This document shows positions 1 through 15,400 of a stretch of 64,000 nt of DNA, one piece after another (within the stretch, counting starts at the first letter, position 1; each line of letters starts with the position of its first letter). Under the pieces are notes generated by a model that saw nothing but the letters and a program-made list of their open reading frames with translations, made no database searches and was not told the DNA's origin. The stretch is from Watersipora subatra (Eukaryota; Bryozoa; Gymnolaemata; Cheilostomatida; Watersiporidae), in NCBI RefSeq assembly GCF_963576615.1, contig NC_088708.1, positions 44,193,196 to 44,257,195 of the forward strand. Reading direction: 5' to 3'. The translations under genes and the position numbers were made by a program.

Positions 1-2199
1 TCAATTGTATGATACTCAATTAAACTCAATTGTGTGATACTCAATTAAACTCAATTGTGTGATACTCAATTAAACTCAATTGTGTGATACTCAATTAAAC
101 TCATATGTGTGATGCTCAATTAAACTCAATTGTATGATACTCAATTAAACTCAATTGTGTGATACTCAATTAAACTCAATTGTATGATACTCAATTAAAC
201 TCAATTGTGTGATGCTCAATTAGACTCAATTGTATGATACTCAATTATACTCAATTGTGTGATGCTCAATTAAACTCAATTGTATGATACTCAATTAAAC
301 TCAATTGTGTGATACTCAATTAAACTCAATTGTATGATACTCAATTAAACTCAATTGTGTGATACTCAATTAAACTCAATTGTGTGATGCTCAATTAAAC
401 TCAATTGTGTGATGCTCAATTAAACTCAATTCTATGATACTCAATTAAACTCAATTGTGTGATGCTCAATTAAACTCAATTGTATGATACTCAATTAAAC
501 TCAATTGTGTGATACTCAATTAAACTCAATTAAATGATACTCAATTAAACTCAATTGTATGGTACTCAATTAAACTCAATTGTGTGATACTCAATTAAAC
601 TCAATTGTGTGATACTCAATTAAACTCAATTGTGTGATGCTCAATTAAACTCAATTGTGTGATGCTCAATTAAACTCAACTGTGTGATGCTCAATTAAAC
701 TCAATTTTGTGATGCTCAATTAAACTCAATTGTGTGATACTCAATTAAACTCAATTGTATGGTACTCAATTGAACTCAATTGTATGGTACTCAATTAAAC
801 TCAATTGTATGGTACTCAATTGAACTCAATTGTGTGATACTCAATTAAACTTAATTGTGTGATGCTCAATTAAACTCAATTGTGTGATGCTCAATTAAAC
901 TCAATTGTGTGATACTCAATTAAACTCAATTGTGTGATACTCAATTAAACTCAATTGTGTGATACTCAATTAAACTCAATTGTGTGATACTCAATTAAAC
1001 TCAATTGTGTGATGCTCAATTAAACTCAATTGTGTGATGCTCAATTAAACTCAATTGTGTGATGCTCAATTAAACTCAATTGTATGATACTCAATTAAAC
1101 TCAATTGTGTGATACTCAATTAAACTCAATTGTGTGATGCTCAATTAAACTCAATTGTGTGATGCTCAATTAAACTCAATTGTATGATACTCAATTAAAC
1201 TCAATTGTGTGATGCTCAATTAAACTCAATTGTATGATACTCAATTAAACTCAATTGTGTGATACTCAATTAAACTCAATTGTGTGATGCTCAATTAAAC
1301 TCAATTGTGTGATGCTCAATTAAACTCAATTGTATGATACTCAATTAAACTCAATTGTGTGATGCTCAATTAAACTCAATTGTATGATACTCAATTAAAC
1401 TCAATTGTGTGATACTCAATTAAACTCAATTGTGTGATACTCAATTAAACTCAATTGTATGGTACTCAATTAAACTCAATTGTGTGATACTCAATTAAAC
1501 TCAATTGTGTGATGCTCAATTAAACTCAATTGTGTGATGCTCAATTAAACTCAATTGTGTGATACTCAATTAAACTCAATTGTGTGATACTCAATTAAAC
1601 TCAATTGTGTGGTACTCAATTAAACTCAATTGTGTGATGCTCAATTAAACTCAATTGTGTGATGCTCAATTAAACTCAATTGTGTGATGCTCAATTAAAC
1701 TCAATTGTGTTATACTCAATTAAACTCAATTGTATGGTACTCAATTAAACTCAATTGTGTGATGCTCAATTAAACTCAATTGTGTGATGCTCAATTAAAC
1801 TCAATTGTGTGATGCTTAATTAAACTCAATTGTGTGATACTCAATTAAACTCAATTGTGTGATGCTCAATTAAACTCAATTGTGTGATGCTCAATTAAAC
1901 TCAATTGTATGATACTCAATTAAACTCAATTGTGTGATACTCAATTAAACTCAATTGTGTGATACTCAATTAAACTCAATTGTGTGATACTCAATTAAAC
2001 TCAATTGTGTGATGCTCAATTAAACTCAATTGTGTGATGCTCAATTAAACTCAATTGTATGATACTCAATTAAACTCAATTGTGTGATACTCAATTAAAC
2101 TCAATTGTATGATACTCAATTAAACTCAATTGTGTGATACTCAATTAAACTCAATTGTGTGATACTCAATTAAACTCAATTGTGTGATACTCAATTAAA

Positions 2200-4349
2200 C
2201 TCAATTGTGTGATGCTCAATTAAACTCAATTGTGTGATACTCAATTAAACTCAATTGTATGGTACTCAATTGAACTCAATTGTATGGTACTCAATTAAAC
2301 TCAATTGTATGGTACTCAATTGAACTCAATTGTGTGATACTCAATTAAACTTAATTGTGTGATGCTCAATTAAACTCAATTGTGTCATGCTCAATTAAAC
2401 TCAATTGTGTGATACTCAATTAAACTCAATTGTGTGATACTCAATTAAACTCAATTGTGTGATACTCAATTAAACTCAATTGTGTGATACTCAATTAAAC
2501 TCAATTGTGTGATACTCAATTAAACTCAATTGTGTGATACTCAATTAAACTCAATTGTATGGTACTCAATTAAACTCAATTGTGTGATGCTCAATTAAAC
2601 TCAATTGTATGATGCTCAATTAAACTCAATTGTGTGATGCTCAATTAAACTCAATTGTGTGATACTCAATTAAACTCAATTGTGTGATACTCAATTAAAC
2701 TCAATTGTGTGGTACTCAATTAAACTCAATTGTGTGATGCTCAATTAAACTCAATTGTGTGATGCTCAATTAAACTCAATTGTGTGATGCTCAATTAAAC
2801 TCAATTGTGTGATACTCAATTAAACTCAATTGTATGGTACTCAATTAAACTCAATTGTGTGATGCTCAATTAAACTCAATTGTGTGATGCTCAATTAAAC
2901 TCAATTGTGTGATGCTTAATTAAACTCAATTGTGTGATACTCAATTAAACTCAATTGTGTGATGCTCAATTAAACTCAATTGTATGATACTCAATTAAAC
3001 TCAATTGTGTGATGCTCAATTAAACTCAATTGTGTGATACTCAATTAAACTCAATTGTGTGATGCTCAATTAAACTCAATTGTGTGATGCTCAATTAAAC
3101 TCAATTGTGTGATGCTCAATTAAACTCAATTGTATGATACTCAATTAAACTCAATTGTGTGATACTCAATTAAACTCAATTGTGTGATGCTCAATTAAAC
3201 TCAATTGTGTGATGCTCAATTAAACTCAATTGTATGATACTCAATTAAACTCAATTGTGTGATGCTCAATTAAACTCAATTGTATGATACTCAATTAAAC
3301 TCAATTGTGTGATACTCAATTAAACTCAATTGTGTGATACTCAATTAAACTCAATCGTATGGTACTCAATTAAACTCAATTGTGTGATACTCAATTAAAC
3401 TCAATTGTGTGATGCTCAATTAAACTCAATTGTGTGATGCTCAATTAAACTCAATTGTGTGATACTCAATTAAACTCAATTGTGTGATACTCAATTAAAC
3501 TCAATTGTGTGGTACTCAATTAAACTCAATTGTGTGATGCTCAATTAAACTCAATTGTGTGATGCTCAATTAAACTCAATTGTGTGATGCTCAATTAAAC
3601 TCAATTGTGTGATACTCAATTAAACTCAATTGTATGGTACTCAATTAAACTCAATTGTGTGATGCTCAATTAAACTCAATTGTGTGATGCTCAATTAAAC
3701 TCAATTGTGTGATGCTTAATTAAACTCAATTGTGTGATGCTCAATTAAACTCAATTGTGTGATGCTCAATTAAACTCAATTGTGTGATGCTCAATTAAAC
3801 TCAATTGTATGATACTCAATTAAACTCAATTGTGTGATACTCAATTAAACTCAATTGTGTGATATTCAATTAAACTCAATTGTGTGATACTCAATTAAAC
3901 TCAATTGTGTGATGCTCAATTAAACTCAATTGTGTGATGCTCAATTAAACTCAATTGTATGATACTCAATCAAACTCAATTGTGTGATACTCAATTAAAC
4001 TCAATTGTATGATACTCAATTAAACTCAATTGTGTGATACTCAATTAAACTCAATTGTGTGATACTCAATTAAACTCAATTGTGTGATACTCAATTAAAC
4101 TCAATTGTGTGATGCTCAATTAAACTCAATTGTGTGATGCTCAATTAAACTCAATTGTGTGATGCTCAATTAAACTCAATTGTATGATACTCAATTATAC
4201 TCAATTGTGTGATGCTCAATTAAACTCAATTGTATGATACTCAATTAAACTCAATTGTGTGATACTCAATTAAACTCAATTGTATGATACTCAATTAAAC
4301 TCAATTGTGTGATACTCAATTAAACTCAATTGTGTGATGCTCAATTAAA
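2200..4349. repeat. Satellite higher-order block, copy 1 (2,150 bp)
   Basis: First copy of an 86-unit block. Rare variant units recur exactly 2,150 bp later: the TGTATGATGC unit at 2601 and 4751, the CAATCGTATGG unit at 3351 and 5501, GATGCTTAAT at 2911 and 5061 and at 3711 and 5861, and the TTATAC unit at 4191 and 6341. Boundaries are approximate because neighbouring units are nearly alike. Confidence 0.85.
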
Positions 4350-6499
4350 CTCAATTGTGTGATGCTCAATTAAACTCAATTGTGTGATACTCAATTAAAC
4401 TCAATTGTATGGTACTCAATTGAACTCAATTGTATGGTACTCAATTAAACTCAATTGTATGGTACTCAATTGAACTCAATTGTGTGATACTCAATTAAAC
4501 TTAATTGTGTGATGCTCAATTAAACTCAATTGTGTGATGCTCAATTAAACTCAATTGTGTGATACTCAATTAAACTCAATTGTGTGATACTCAATTAAAC
4601 TCAATTGTGTGATACTCAATTAAACTCAATTGTGTGATACTCAATTAAACTCAATTGTGTGATACTCAATTAAACTCAATTGTGTGATACTCAATTAAAC
4701 TCAATTGTATGGTACTCAATTAAACTCAATTGTGTGATGCTCAATTAAACTCAATTGTATGATGCTCAATTAAACTCAATTGTGTGATGCTCAATTAAAC
4801 TCAATTGTGTGATACTCAATTAAACTCAATTGTGTGATACTCAATTAAACTCAATTGTGTGGTACTCAATTAAACTCAATTGTGTGATGCTCAATTAAAC
4901 TCAATTGTGTGATGCTCAATTAAACTCAATTGTGTGATGCTCAATTAAACTCAATTGTGTGATACTCAATTAAACTCAATTGTATGGTACTCAATTAAAC
5001 TCAATTGTGTGATGCTCAATTAAACTCAATTGTGTGATGCTCAATTAAACTCAATTGTGTGATGCTTAATTAAACTCAATTGTGTGATACTCAATTAAAC
5101 TCAATTGTGTGATGCTCAATTAAACTCAATTGTATGATACTCAATTAAACTCAATTGTGTGATGCTCAATTAAACTCAATTGTGTGATACTCAATTAAAC
5201 TCAATTGTGTGATGCTCAATTAAACTCAATTGTGTGATGCTCAATTAAACTCAATTGTGTGATGCTCAATTAAACTCAATTGTATGATACTCAATTAAAC
5301 TCAATTGTGTGATACTCAATTAAACTCAATTGTGTGATGCTCAATTAAACTCAATTGTGTGATGCTCAATTAAACTCAATTGTATGATACTCAATTAAAC
5401 TCAATTGTGTGATGCTCAATTAAACTCAATTGTATGATACTCAATTAAACTCAATTGTGTGATACTCAATTAAACTCAATTGTGTGATACTCAATTAAAC
5501 TCAATCGTATGGTACTCAATTAAACTCAATTGTGTGATACTCAATTAAACTCAATTGTGTGATGCTCAATTAAACTCAATTGTGTGATGCTCAATTAAAC
5601 TCAATTGTGTGATACTCAATTAAACTCAATTGTGTGATACTCAATTAAACTCAATTGTGTGGTACTCAATTAAACTCAATTGTGTGATGCTCAATTAAAC
5701 TCAATTGTGTGATGCTCAATTAAACTCAATTGTGTGATGCTCAATTAAACTCAATTGTGTGATACTCAATTAAACTCAATTGTATGGTACTCAATTAAAC
5801 TCAATTGTGTGATGCTCAATTAAACTCAATTGTGTGATGCTCAATTAAACTCAATTGTGTGATGCTTAATTAAACTCAATTGTGTGATGCTCAATTAAAC
5901 TCAATTGTGTGATGCTCAATTAAACTCAATTGTGTGATGCTCAATTAAACTCAATTGTATGATACTCAATTAAACTCAATTGTGTGATACTCAATTAAAC
6001 TCAATTGTGTGATACTCAATTAAACTCAATTGTGTGATACTCAATTAAACTCAATTGTGTGATGCTCAATTAAACTCAATTGTGTGATGCTCAATTAAAC
6101 TCAATTGTATGATACTCAATTAAACTCAATTGTGTGATACTCAATTAAACTCAATTGTATGATACTCAATTAAACTCAATTGTGTGATACTCAATTAAAC
6201 TCAATTGTGTGATACTCAATTAAACTCAATTGTGTGATACTCAATTAAACTCATTTGTGTGATGCTCAATTAAACTCAATTGTGTGATGCTCAATTAAAC
6301 TCAATTGTGTGATGCTCAATTAAACTCAATTGTATGATACTCAATTATACTCAATTGTGTGATGCTCAATTAAACTCAATTGTATGATACTCAATTAAAC
6401 TCAATTGTGTGATACTCAATTAAACTCAATTGTATGATACTCAATTAAACTCAATTGTGTGATACTCAATTAAACTCAATTGTGTGATGCTCAATTAAA
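4350..6499. repeat. Satellite higher-order block, copy 2 (2,150 bp)
   Basis: Second copy of the 86-unit block. It differs from copy 1 at only a few bases that I noticed (for example at 6011, 6111 and 6251), so the duplication is recent compared with the spread between single units. Similarity to copy 1 stops near 6530. Confidence 0.85.
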
Positions 6500-9400
6500 C
6501 TCAATTGTGTGATGCTCAATTAAACTCAATTGTATGATACTCAATTAAACTCAATTGTGTGATGCTCAATTAAACTCAATTGTATGATACTCAATTAAAC
6601 TCAATTGTGTGATACTCAATTAAACTCAATTGTATGATACTCAATTAAACTCAATTGTATGGTACTCAATTAAACTCAATTGTGTGATACTCAATTAAAC
6701 TCAATTGTGTGATACTCAATTAAACTCAATTGTGTGATGCTCAATTAAACTCAATTGTGTGATGCTCAATTAAACTCAATTGTGTGATGCTCAATTAAAC
6801 TCAATTTTGTGATGCTCAATTAAACTCAATTGTGTGATACTCAATTAAACTCAATTGTATGGTACTCAATTGAACTCAATTGTATGGTACTCAATTAAAC
6901 TCAATTGTATGGTACTCAATTGAACTCAATTGTGTGATACTCAATTAAACTTAATTGTGTGATGCTCAATTAAACTCAATTGTGTGATGCTCAATTAAAC
7001 TCAATTGTGTGATACTCAATTAAACTCAATTGTGTGATACTCAATTAAACTCAATTGTGTGATACTCAATTAAACTCAATTGTGTGATACTCAATTAAAC
7101 TCAATTGTGTGATGCTCAATTAAACTCAATTGTGTGATGCTCAATTAAACTCAATTGTGTGATGCTCAATTAAACTCAATTGTATGATACTCAATTAAAC
7201 TCAATTGTGTGATACTCAATTAAACTCAATTGTGTGATGCTCAATTAAACTCAATTGTGTGATGCTCAATTAAACTCAATTGTATGATACTCAATTAAAC
7301 TCAATTGTGTGATGCTCAATTAAACTCAATTGTATGATACTCAATTAAACTCAATTGTGTGATACTCAATTAAACTCTATTGTGTGATACTCAATTAAAC
7401 TCAATTGTATGGTACTCAATTAAACTCAATTGTGTGATACTCAATTAAACTCAATTGTGTGATGCTCAATTAAACTCAATTGTGTGATGCTCAATTAAAC
7501 TCAATTGTGTGATGCTCAATTAAACTCAATTGTATGATACTCAATTAAACTCAATTGTGTGATACTCAATTAAACTCAATTGTGTGATACTCAATTAAAC
7601 TCAATTGTGTGATACTCAATTAAACTCAATTGTGTGATGCTCAATTAAACTCAATTGTGTGATGCTCAATTAAACTCAATTGTGTGATGCTTAAATAAAC
7701 TCAATTGTGTGATACTCAATTAAACTCAATTGTGTGATGCTCAATTAAACTCAATTGTATGATACTCAATTAAACTCAATTGTGTGATGCTCAATTAAAC
7801 TCAATTGTGTGATACTCAATTAAACTCAATTGTGTGATGCTCAATTAAACTCAATTGTGTGATGCTCAATTAAACTCAATTGTATGATACTCAATTAAAC
7901 TCAATTGTGTGATACTCAATTAAACTCAATTGTGTGATGCTCAATTAAACTCAATTGTGTGATGCTCAATTAAACTCAATTGTATGATACTCAATTAAAC
8001 TCAATTGTGTGATGCTCAATTAAACTCAATTGTATGATACTCAATTAAACTCAATTGTGTGATACTCAATTAAACTCAATTGTGTGATACTCAATTAAAC
8101 TCAATTGTATGGTACTCAATTAAACTCAATTGTGTGATACTCAATTAAACTCAATTGTGTGATGCTCAATTAAACTCAATTGTGTGATGCTCAATTAAAC
8201 TCAATTGTGTGATACTCAATTAAACTCAATTGTGTGATACTCAATTAAACTCAATTGTGTGGTACTCAATTAAACTCAATTGTGTGATGCTCAGTTAAAC
8301 TCAATTGTGTGATGCTCAATTAAACTCAATTGTGTGATGCTCAATTAAACTCAATTGTGTGATACTCAATTAAACTCAATTGTATGGTACTCAATTAAAC
8401 TCAATTGTGTGATGCTCAATTAAACTCAATTGTGTGATGCTCAATTAAACTCAATTGTGTGATGCTTAATTAAACTCAATTGTGTGATACTCAGTTAAAC
8501 TCAATTGTGTGATGCTCAATTAAACTCAATTGTGTGATGCTCAATTAAACTCAATTGTATGATACTCAATTAAACTCAATTGTGTGATACTCAATTAAAC
8601 TCAATTGTGTGATACTCAATTAAACTCAATTGTGTGATACTCAATTAAACTCAATTGTGTGATGCTCAATTAAACTCAATTGTGTGATGCTCAATTAAAC
8701 TCAATTGTATGATACTCAATTAAACTCAATTGTGTGATACTCAATTAAACTCAATTGTATGATACTCAATTAAACTCAATTGTGTGATACTCAATTAAAC
8801 TCAATTGTGTGATACTCAATTAAACTCAATTGTGTGATACTCAATTAAACTCAATTGTGTGATGCTCAATTAAACTCAATTGTGTGATGCTCAATTAAAC
8901 TCAATTGTGTGATGCTCAATTAAACTCAATTGTATGATACTCAATTATACTCAATTGTGTGAGGCTCAATTAAACTCAATTGTATGATACTCAATTAAAC
9001 TCAATTGTGTGATACTCAATTAAACTCAATTGTATGATACTCAATTAAACTCAATTGTGTGATACTCAATTAAACTCAATTGTGTGATGCTCAATTAAAC
9101 TCAATTGTGTGATGCTCAATTAAACTCAATTGTATGATACTCAATTAAACTCAATTGTGTGATGCTCAATTAAACTCAATTGTATGATACTCAATTAAAT
9201 TCAATTGTGTGATACTCAATTAAACTCAATTGTATGATACTCAATTAAACTCAATTGTATGGTACTCAATTAAACTCAATTGTGTGATACTCAATTAAAC
9301 TCAATTGTGTGATACTCAATTAAACTCAATTGTGTGATGCTCAATTAAACTCAATTGTGTGATGCTCAATTAAACTCAATTGTGTGATGCTCAATTAAAC

Positions 9401-12400
9401 TCAATTTTGTGATGCTCAATTAAACTCAATTGTGTGATACTCAATTAAACTCAATTGTATGGTACTCAATTGAACTCAATTGTTTGGTACTCAATTAAAC
9501 TCAATTGTGTGATACTCAATTAAACTTAATTGTGTGATGCTCAATTAAACTCAATTGTGTGATGCTCAATTAAACTCAATTGTGTGATACTCAATTAAAC
9601 TCAATTGTGTGATACTCAATTAAACTCAATTGTGTGATACTCAATTAAACTCAATTGTGTGATACTCAATTAAACTCAATTGTGTGATGCTCAATTAAAC
9701 TCAATTGTGTGATGCTCAATTAAACTCAATTGTGTGATGCTCAATTAAACTCAATTGTATGATACTCAATTAAACTCAATTGTGTGATACTCAATTAAAC
9801 TCAATTGTGTGATGCTCAATTAAACTCAATTGTGTGATGCTCAATTAAACTCAATTGTATGCTACTCAATTAAACTCAATTGTGTGATGCTCAATTAAAC
9901 TCAATTGTATGATACTCAATTAAACTCAATTGTGTGATACTCAATTAAACTCTATTGTGTGATACTCAATTAAACTCAATTGTATGGTACTCAATTAAAC
10001 TCAATTGTGTGATACTCAATTAAACTCAATTGTGTGATGCTCAATTAAACTCAATTGTGTGATGCTCAATTAAACTCAATTGTGTGATGCTCAATTAAAC
10101 TCAATTGTATGATACTCAATTAAACTCAATTGTGTGATACTCAATTAAACTCAATTGTGTGATACTCAATTAAACTCAATTGTGTGATACTCAATTAAAC
10201 TCAATTGTGTGATGCTCAATTAAACTCAATTGTGTGATGCTCAATTAAACTCAATTGTATGATACTCAATTAAACTCAATTGTGTGATACTCAATTAAAC
10301 TCAATTGTATGATACTCAATTAAACTCAATTGTGTGATACTCAATTAAACTCAATTGTGTGATACTCAATTAAACTCAATTGTGTGATACTCAATTAAAC
10401 TCAATTGTGTGATGCTCAATTAAACTCAATTGTGTGATGCTCAATTAAACTCAATTGTGTGATGCTCAATTAAACTCAATTGTATGATACTCAATTAAAC
10501 TCAATTGTGTGATACTCAATTAAACTCAATTGTGTGATGCTCAATTAAACTCAATTGTGTGATGCTCAATTAAACTCAATTGTATGATACTCAATTAAAC
10601 TCAATTGTGTGATGCTCAATTAAACTCAATTGTATGATACTCAATTAAACTCAATTGTGTGATACTCAATTAAACTCAATTGTGTGATACTCAATTAAAC
10701 TCAATTGTATGGTACTCAATTAAACTCAATTGTGTGATACTCAATTAAACTCAATTGTGTGATACTCAATTAAACTCAATTGTGTGATGCTCAATTAAAC
10801 TCAATTGTGTGATGCTCAATTAAACTCAATTGTGTGATGCTCAATTAAACTCAATTGTGTGATACTCAATTAAACTCAATTGTATGGTACTCAATTGAAC
10901 TCAATTGTATGGTACTCAATTAAACTCAATTGTATGGTACTCAATTGAACTCAATTGTGTGATACTCAATTAAACTTAATTGTGTGATGCTCAATTAAAC
11001 TCAATTGTGTGATGCTCAATTAAACTCAATTGTGTGATACTCAATTAAACTCAATTGTGTGATACTCAATTAAACTCAATTGTGTGATACTCAATTAAAC
11101 TCAATTGTGTGATACTCAATTAAACTCAATTGTGTGATACTCAATTAAACTCAATTGTGTGATACTCAATTAAACTCAATTGTATGGTACTCAATTAAAC
11201 TCAATTGTGTGATGCTCAATTAAACTCAATTGTGTGATGCTCAATTAAACTCAATTGTGTGATACTCAATTAAACTCAATTGTGTGATACTCAATTAAAC
11301 TCAATTGTGTGATACTCAATTAAACTCAATTGTGTGGTACTCAATTAAACTCAATTGTGTGATGCTCAATTAAACTTAATTGTGTGATGCTCAATTAAAC
11401 TCAATTGTGTGATACTCAATTAAACTCAATTGTGTGATGCTCAATTAAACTCAATTGTGTGATGCTCAATTAAACTCAATTGTGTGATACTCAATTAAAC
11501 TCAATTGTATGGTACTCAATTAAACTCAATTGTGTGATACTCAATAAAACTCAATTGTGTGATGCTCAATTAAACTCAATTGTGTGATGCTCAATTAAAC
11601 TCAATTGTGTGATATTCAATTAAACTCAATTGTATGGTACTCAATTAAACTCAATTGTGTGATACTCAATTAAACTCAATTGTGTGATGCTCAATTAAAC
11701 TCAATTGTGTGATGCTCAATTAAACTCAATTGTGTGATGCTCAATTAAACTCAATTGTGTGATACTCAATTAAACTCAATTGTATGGTACTCAATTAAAC
11801 TCAATTGTATGATGCTCAATTAAACTCAATTGTGTGATACTCAATTAAACTCAATTGTGTGATACTCAATTAAACTCAATTGTGTGATGCTCAATTAAAC
11901 TCAATTGTATGGTACTCAATTGAACTCAAATGTGTGATACTCAATTAAACTCAATTGTGTGATACTCAATTAAACTCAATTGTGTGATGCTCATTTAAAC
12001 TCAATTGTATGATGCTCAATTAAACTCAATTGTGTGATACTCAATTAAACTCAATTGTGTGATGCTCAATTAAACTCAATTGTATGGTACTCAATTAAAC
12101 TCAATTGTGTGATACTCAATTAAACTCAATTGTGTGATGCTCAATTAAACTCAATTGTGTGATGCTCAATTAAACTCAATTGTGTGATGCTCAATTAAAC
12201 TCAATTGTATGATACTCAATTAAACTCAATTGTATGATGCTCAATTAAACTCAATTGTGTGATGCTCAATTAAACTCAATTGTGTGATACTCAATTAAAC
12301 TCAATTGTGTGATGCTCAATTAAACTCAATTGTATGATGCTCAATTAAACTCAATTGTATGATGCTCAATTAAACTCAATTGTGTGATGCTCAATTAAAC

Positions 12401-15400
12401 TCAATTGTATGGTACTCCATATAACTCAATTGTGTGATACTCAATTGAACTCAATTGTGTGATACTCAATTGAACTCAATTGTGTGATACTCAATTAAAC
12501 TTAATTGTGTGATGCTCAATTAAACTCATTTGTGTGATACTCAATTGAACTCAATTGTGTGATACTCAATTGAACTCAATTGTGTGATGCTCAATTAAAC
12601 TCAATTGTATGGTACTCAATTAAACTCAATTGTATGATGCTCAATTAAACTCAATTGTATGATGCTCAATTAAACTCAATTGTGTGATACTCAATTGAAC
12701 TCAATTGTGTGATACTCAATTAAACTCAATTGTGTGATACTCAATTAAACTCAATTGTGTGATACTCACTTGAACTCAATTGTGTGATACTCAATTAAAC
12801 TCAATTGTGTGATACTCAATTGAACTCAATTGTGTGATACTCAATTAAACTCAATTGTGTGATACTCAATTGAACTCAATTGTGTGATACTCAATTAAAC
12901 TCAATTGTGTGATACTCAATTAAACTCAATTGTGTGATACTCAATTAAACTCAATTGTGTGATGCTCAATTAAACTCAATTGTGTGATGCTCAATTAAAC
13001 TCAATTGTATGATACTCAATTAAACTCAATTGTGTGATACTCAATTAAACTCAATTGTATGATACTCAATTAAACTCAATTGTGTGATACTCAATTAAAC
13101 TCAATTGTGTGATACTCAATTAAACTCAATTGTGTGATACTCAATTAAACTCAATTGTGTGATGCTCAATTAAACTCAATTGTGTGATGCTCAATTAAAC
13201 TCAATTGTGTGATGCTCAATTAAACTCAATTGTATGATACTCAATTAAACTCAATTGTGTGATACTCAATTAAACTCAATTGTGTGATGCTCAATTAAAC
13301 TCAATTGTGTGATGCTCAATTAAACTCAATTGTATGATACTCAATTAAACTCAATTGTGTGATGCTCAATTAAACTCAATTGTATGATACTCAATTAAAC
13401 TCAATTGTGTGATACTCAATTAAACTCAATTGTGTGATACTCAATTAAACTCAATTGTATGGTACTCAATTAAACTCAATTGTGTGATACTCAATTAAAC
13501 TCAATTGTGTGATGCTCAATTAAACTCAATTGTGTGATGCTCAATTAAACTCAATTGTGTGATACTCAATTAAACTCAATTGTGTGATACTCAATTAAAC
13601 TCAATTGTGTGGTACTCAATTAAACTCAATTGTGTGATGCTCAATTAAACTCAATTGTGTGATGCTCAATTAAACTCAATTGTGTGATGCTCAATTAAAC
13701 TCAATTGTGTGATACTCAATTAAACTCAATTGTATGGTACTCAATTAAACTCAATTGTGTGATGCTCAATTAAACTCAATTGTGTGATGCTCAATTAAAC
13801 TCAATTGTGTGATGCTTAATTAAACTCAATTGTGTGATACTCAATTAAACTCAATTGTGTGATGCTCAATTAAACTCAATTGTGTGATGCTCAATTAAAC
13901 TCAATTGTATGATACTCAATTAAACTCAATTGTGTGATACTCAATTAAACTCAATTGTGTGATACTCAATTAAACTCAATTGTGTGATACTCAATTAAAC
14001 TCAATTGTGTGATGCTCAATTAAACTCAATTGTGTGATGCTCAATTAAACTCAATTGTATGATACTCAATTAAACTCAATTGTGTGATACTCAATTAAAC
14101 TCAATTGTATGATACTCAATTAAACTCAATTGTGTGATACTCAATTAAACTCAATTGTGTGATACTCAATTAAACTCAATTGTGTGATACTCAATTAAAC
14201 TCAATTGTGTGATGCTCAATTAAACTCAATTGTGTGATGCTCAATTAAACTCAATTGTGTGATGCTCAATTAAACTCAATTGTATGATACTCAATTAAAC
14301 TCAATTGTGTGATACTCAATTAAACTCAATTGTGTGATGCTCAATTAAACTCAATTGTGTGATACTCAATTAAACTCAATTGTATGATACTCAATTAAAC
14401 TCAATTGTGTGATGCTCAATTAAACTCAATTGTATGATACTCAATTAAACTCAATTGTGTGATACTCAATTAAATTCAATTGTATGATACTCAATTAAAC
14501 TCAATTGTATGGTACTCAATTAAACTCAATTGTGTGATACTCAATTAAACTCAATTGTGTGATACTCAATTAAACTCAATTGTGTGATGCTCAATTAAAC
14601 TCACTTGTGTGATGCTCAATTAAACTCAATTGTGTGATGCTCAATTAAACTCAATTTTGTGATGCTCAATTAAACTCAATTGTGTGATACTCAATTAAAC
14701 TCAATTGTATGGTACTCAATTGAACTCAATTGTATGGTACTCAATTAAACTCAATTGTATGGTACTCAATTGAACTCAATTGTGTGATACTCAATTAAAC
14801 TTAATTGTGTGATGCTCAATTAAACTCAATTGTGTGATGCTCAATTAAACTCAATTGTGTGATACTCAATTAAACTCAATTGTGTGATACTCAATTAAAC
14901 TCAATTGTGTGATACTCAATTAAACTCAATTGTGTGATACTCAATTAAACTCAATTGTGTGATACTCAATTAAACTCAATTGTGTGATACTCAATTAAAC
15001 TCAATTGTGTGGTACTCAATTAAACTCAATTGTGTGATGCTCAATTAAACTCAATTGTGTGATGCTCAATTAAACTCAATTGTGTGATGCTCAATTAAAC
15101 TCAATTGTGTGATACTCAATTAAACTCAATTGTATGGTACTCAATTAAACTCAATTGTGTGATGCTCAATTAAACTCAATTGTGTGATGCTCAATTAAAC
15201 TCAATTGTGTGATGCTTAATTAAACTCAATTGTGTGATACTCAATTAAACTCAATTGTGTGATGCTCAATTAAACTCAATTGTATGATACTCAATTAAAC
15301 TCAATTGTGTGATGCTCAATTAAACTCAATTGTGTGATACTCAATTAAACTCAATTGTATGATACTCAATTAAACTCAATTGTGTGATGCTCAATTAAAC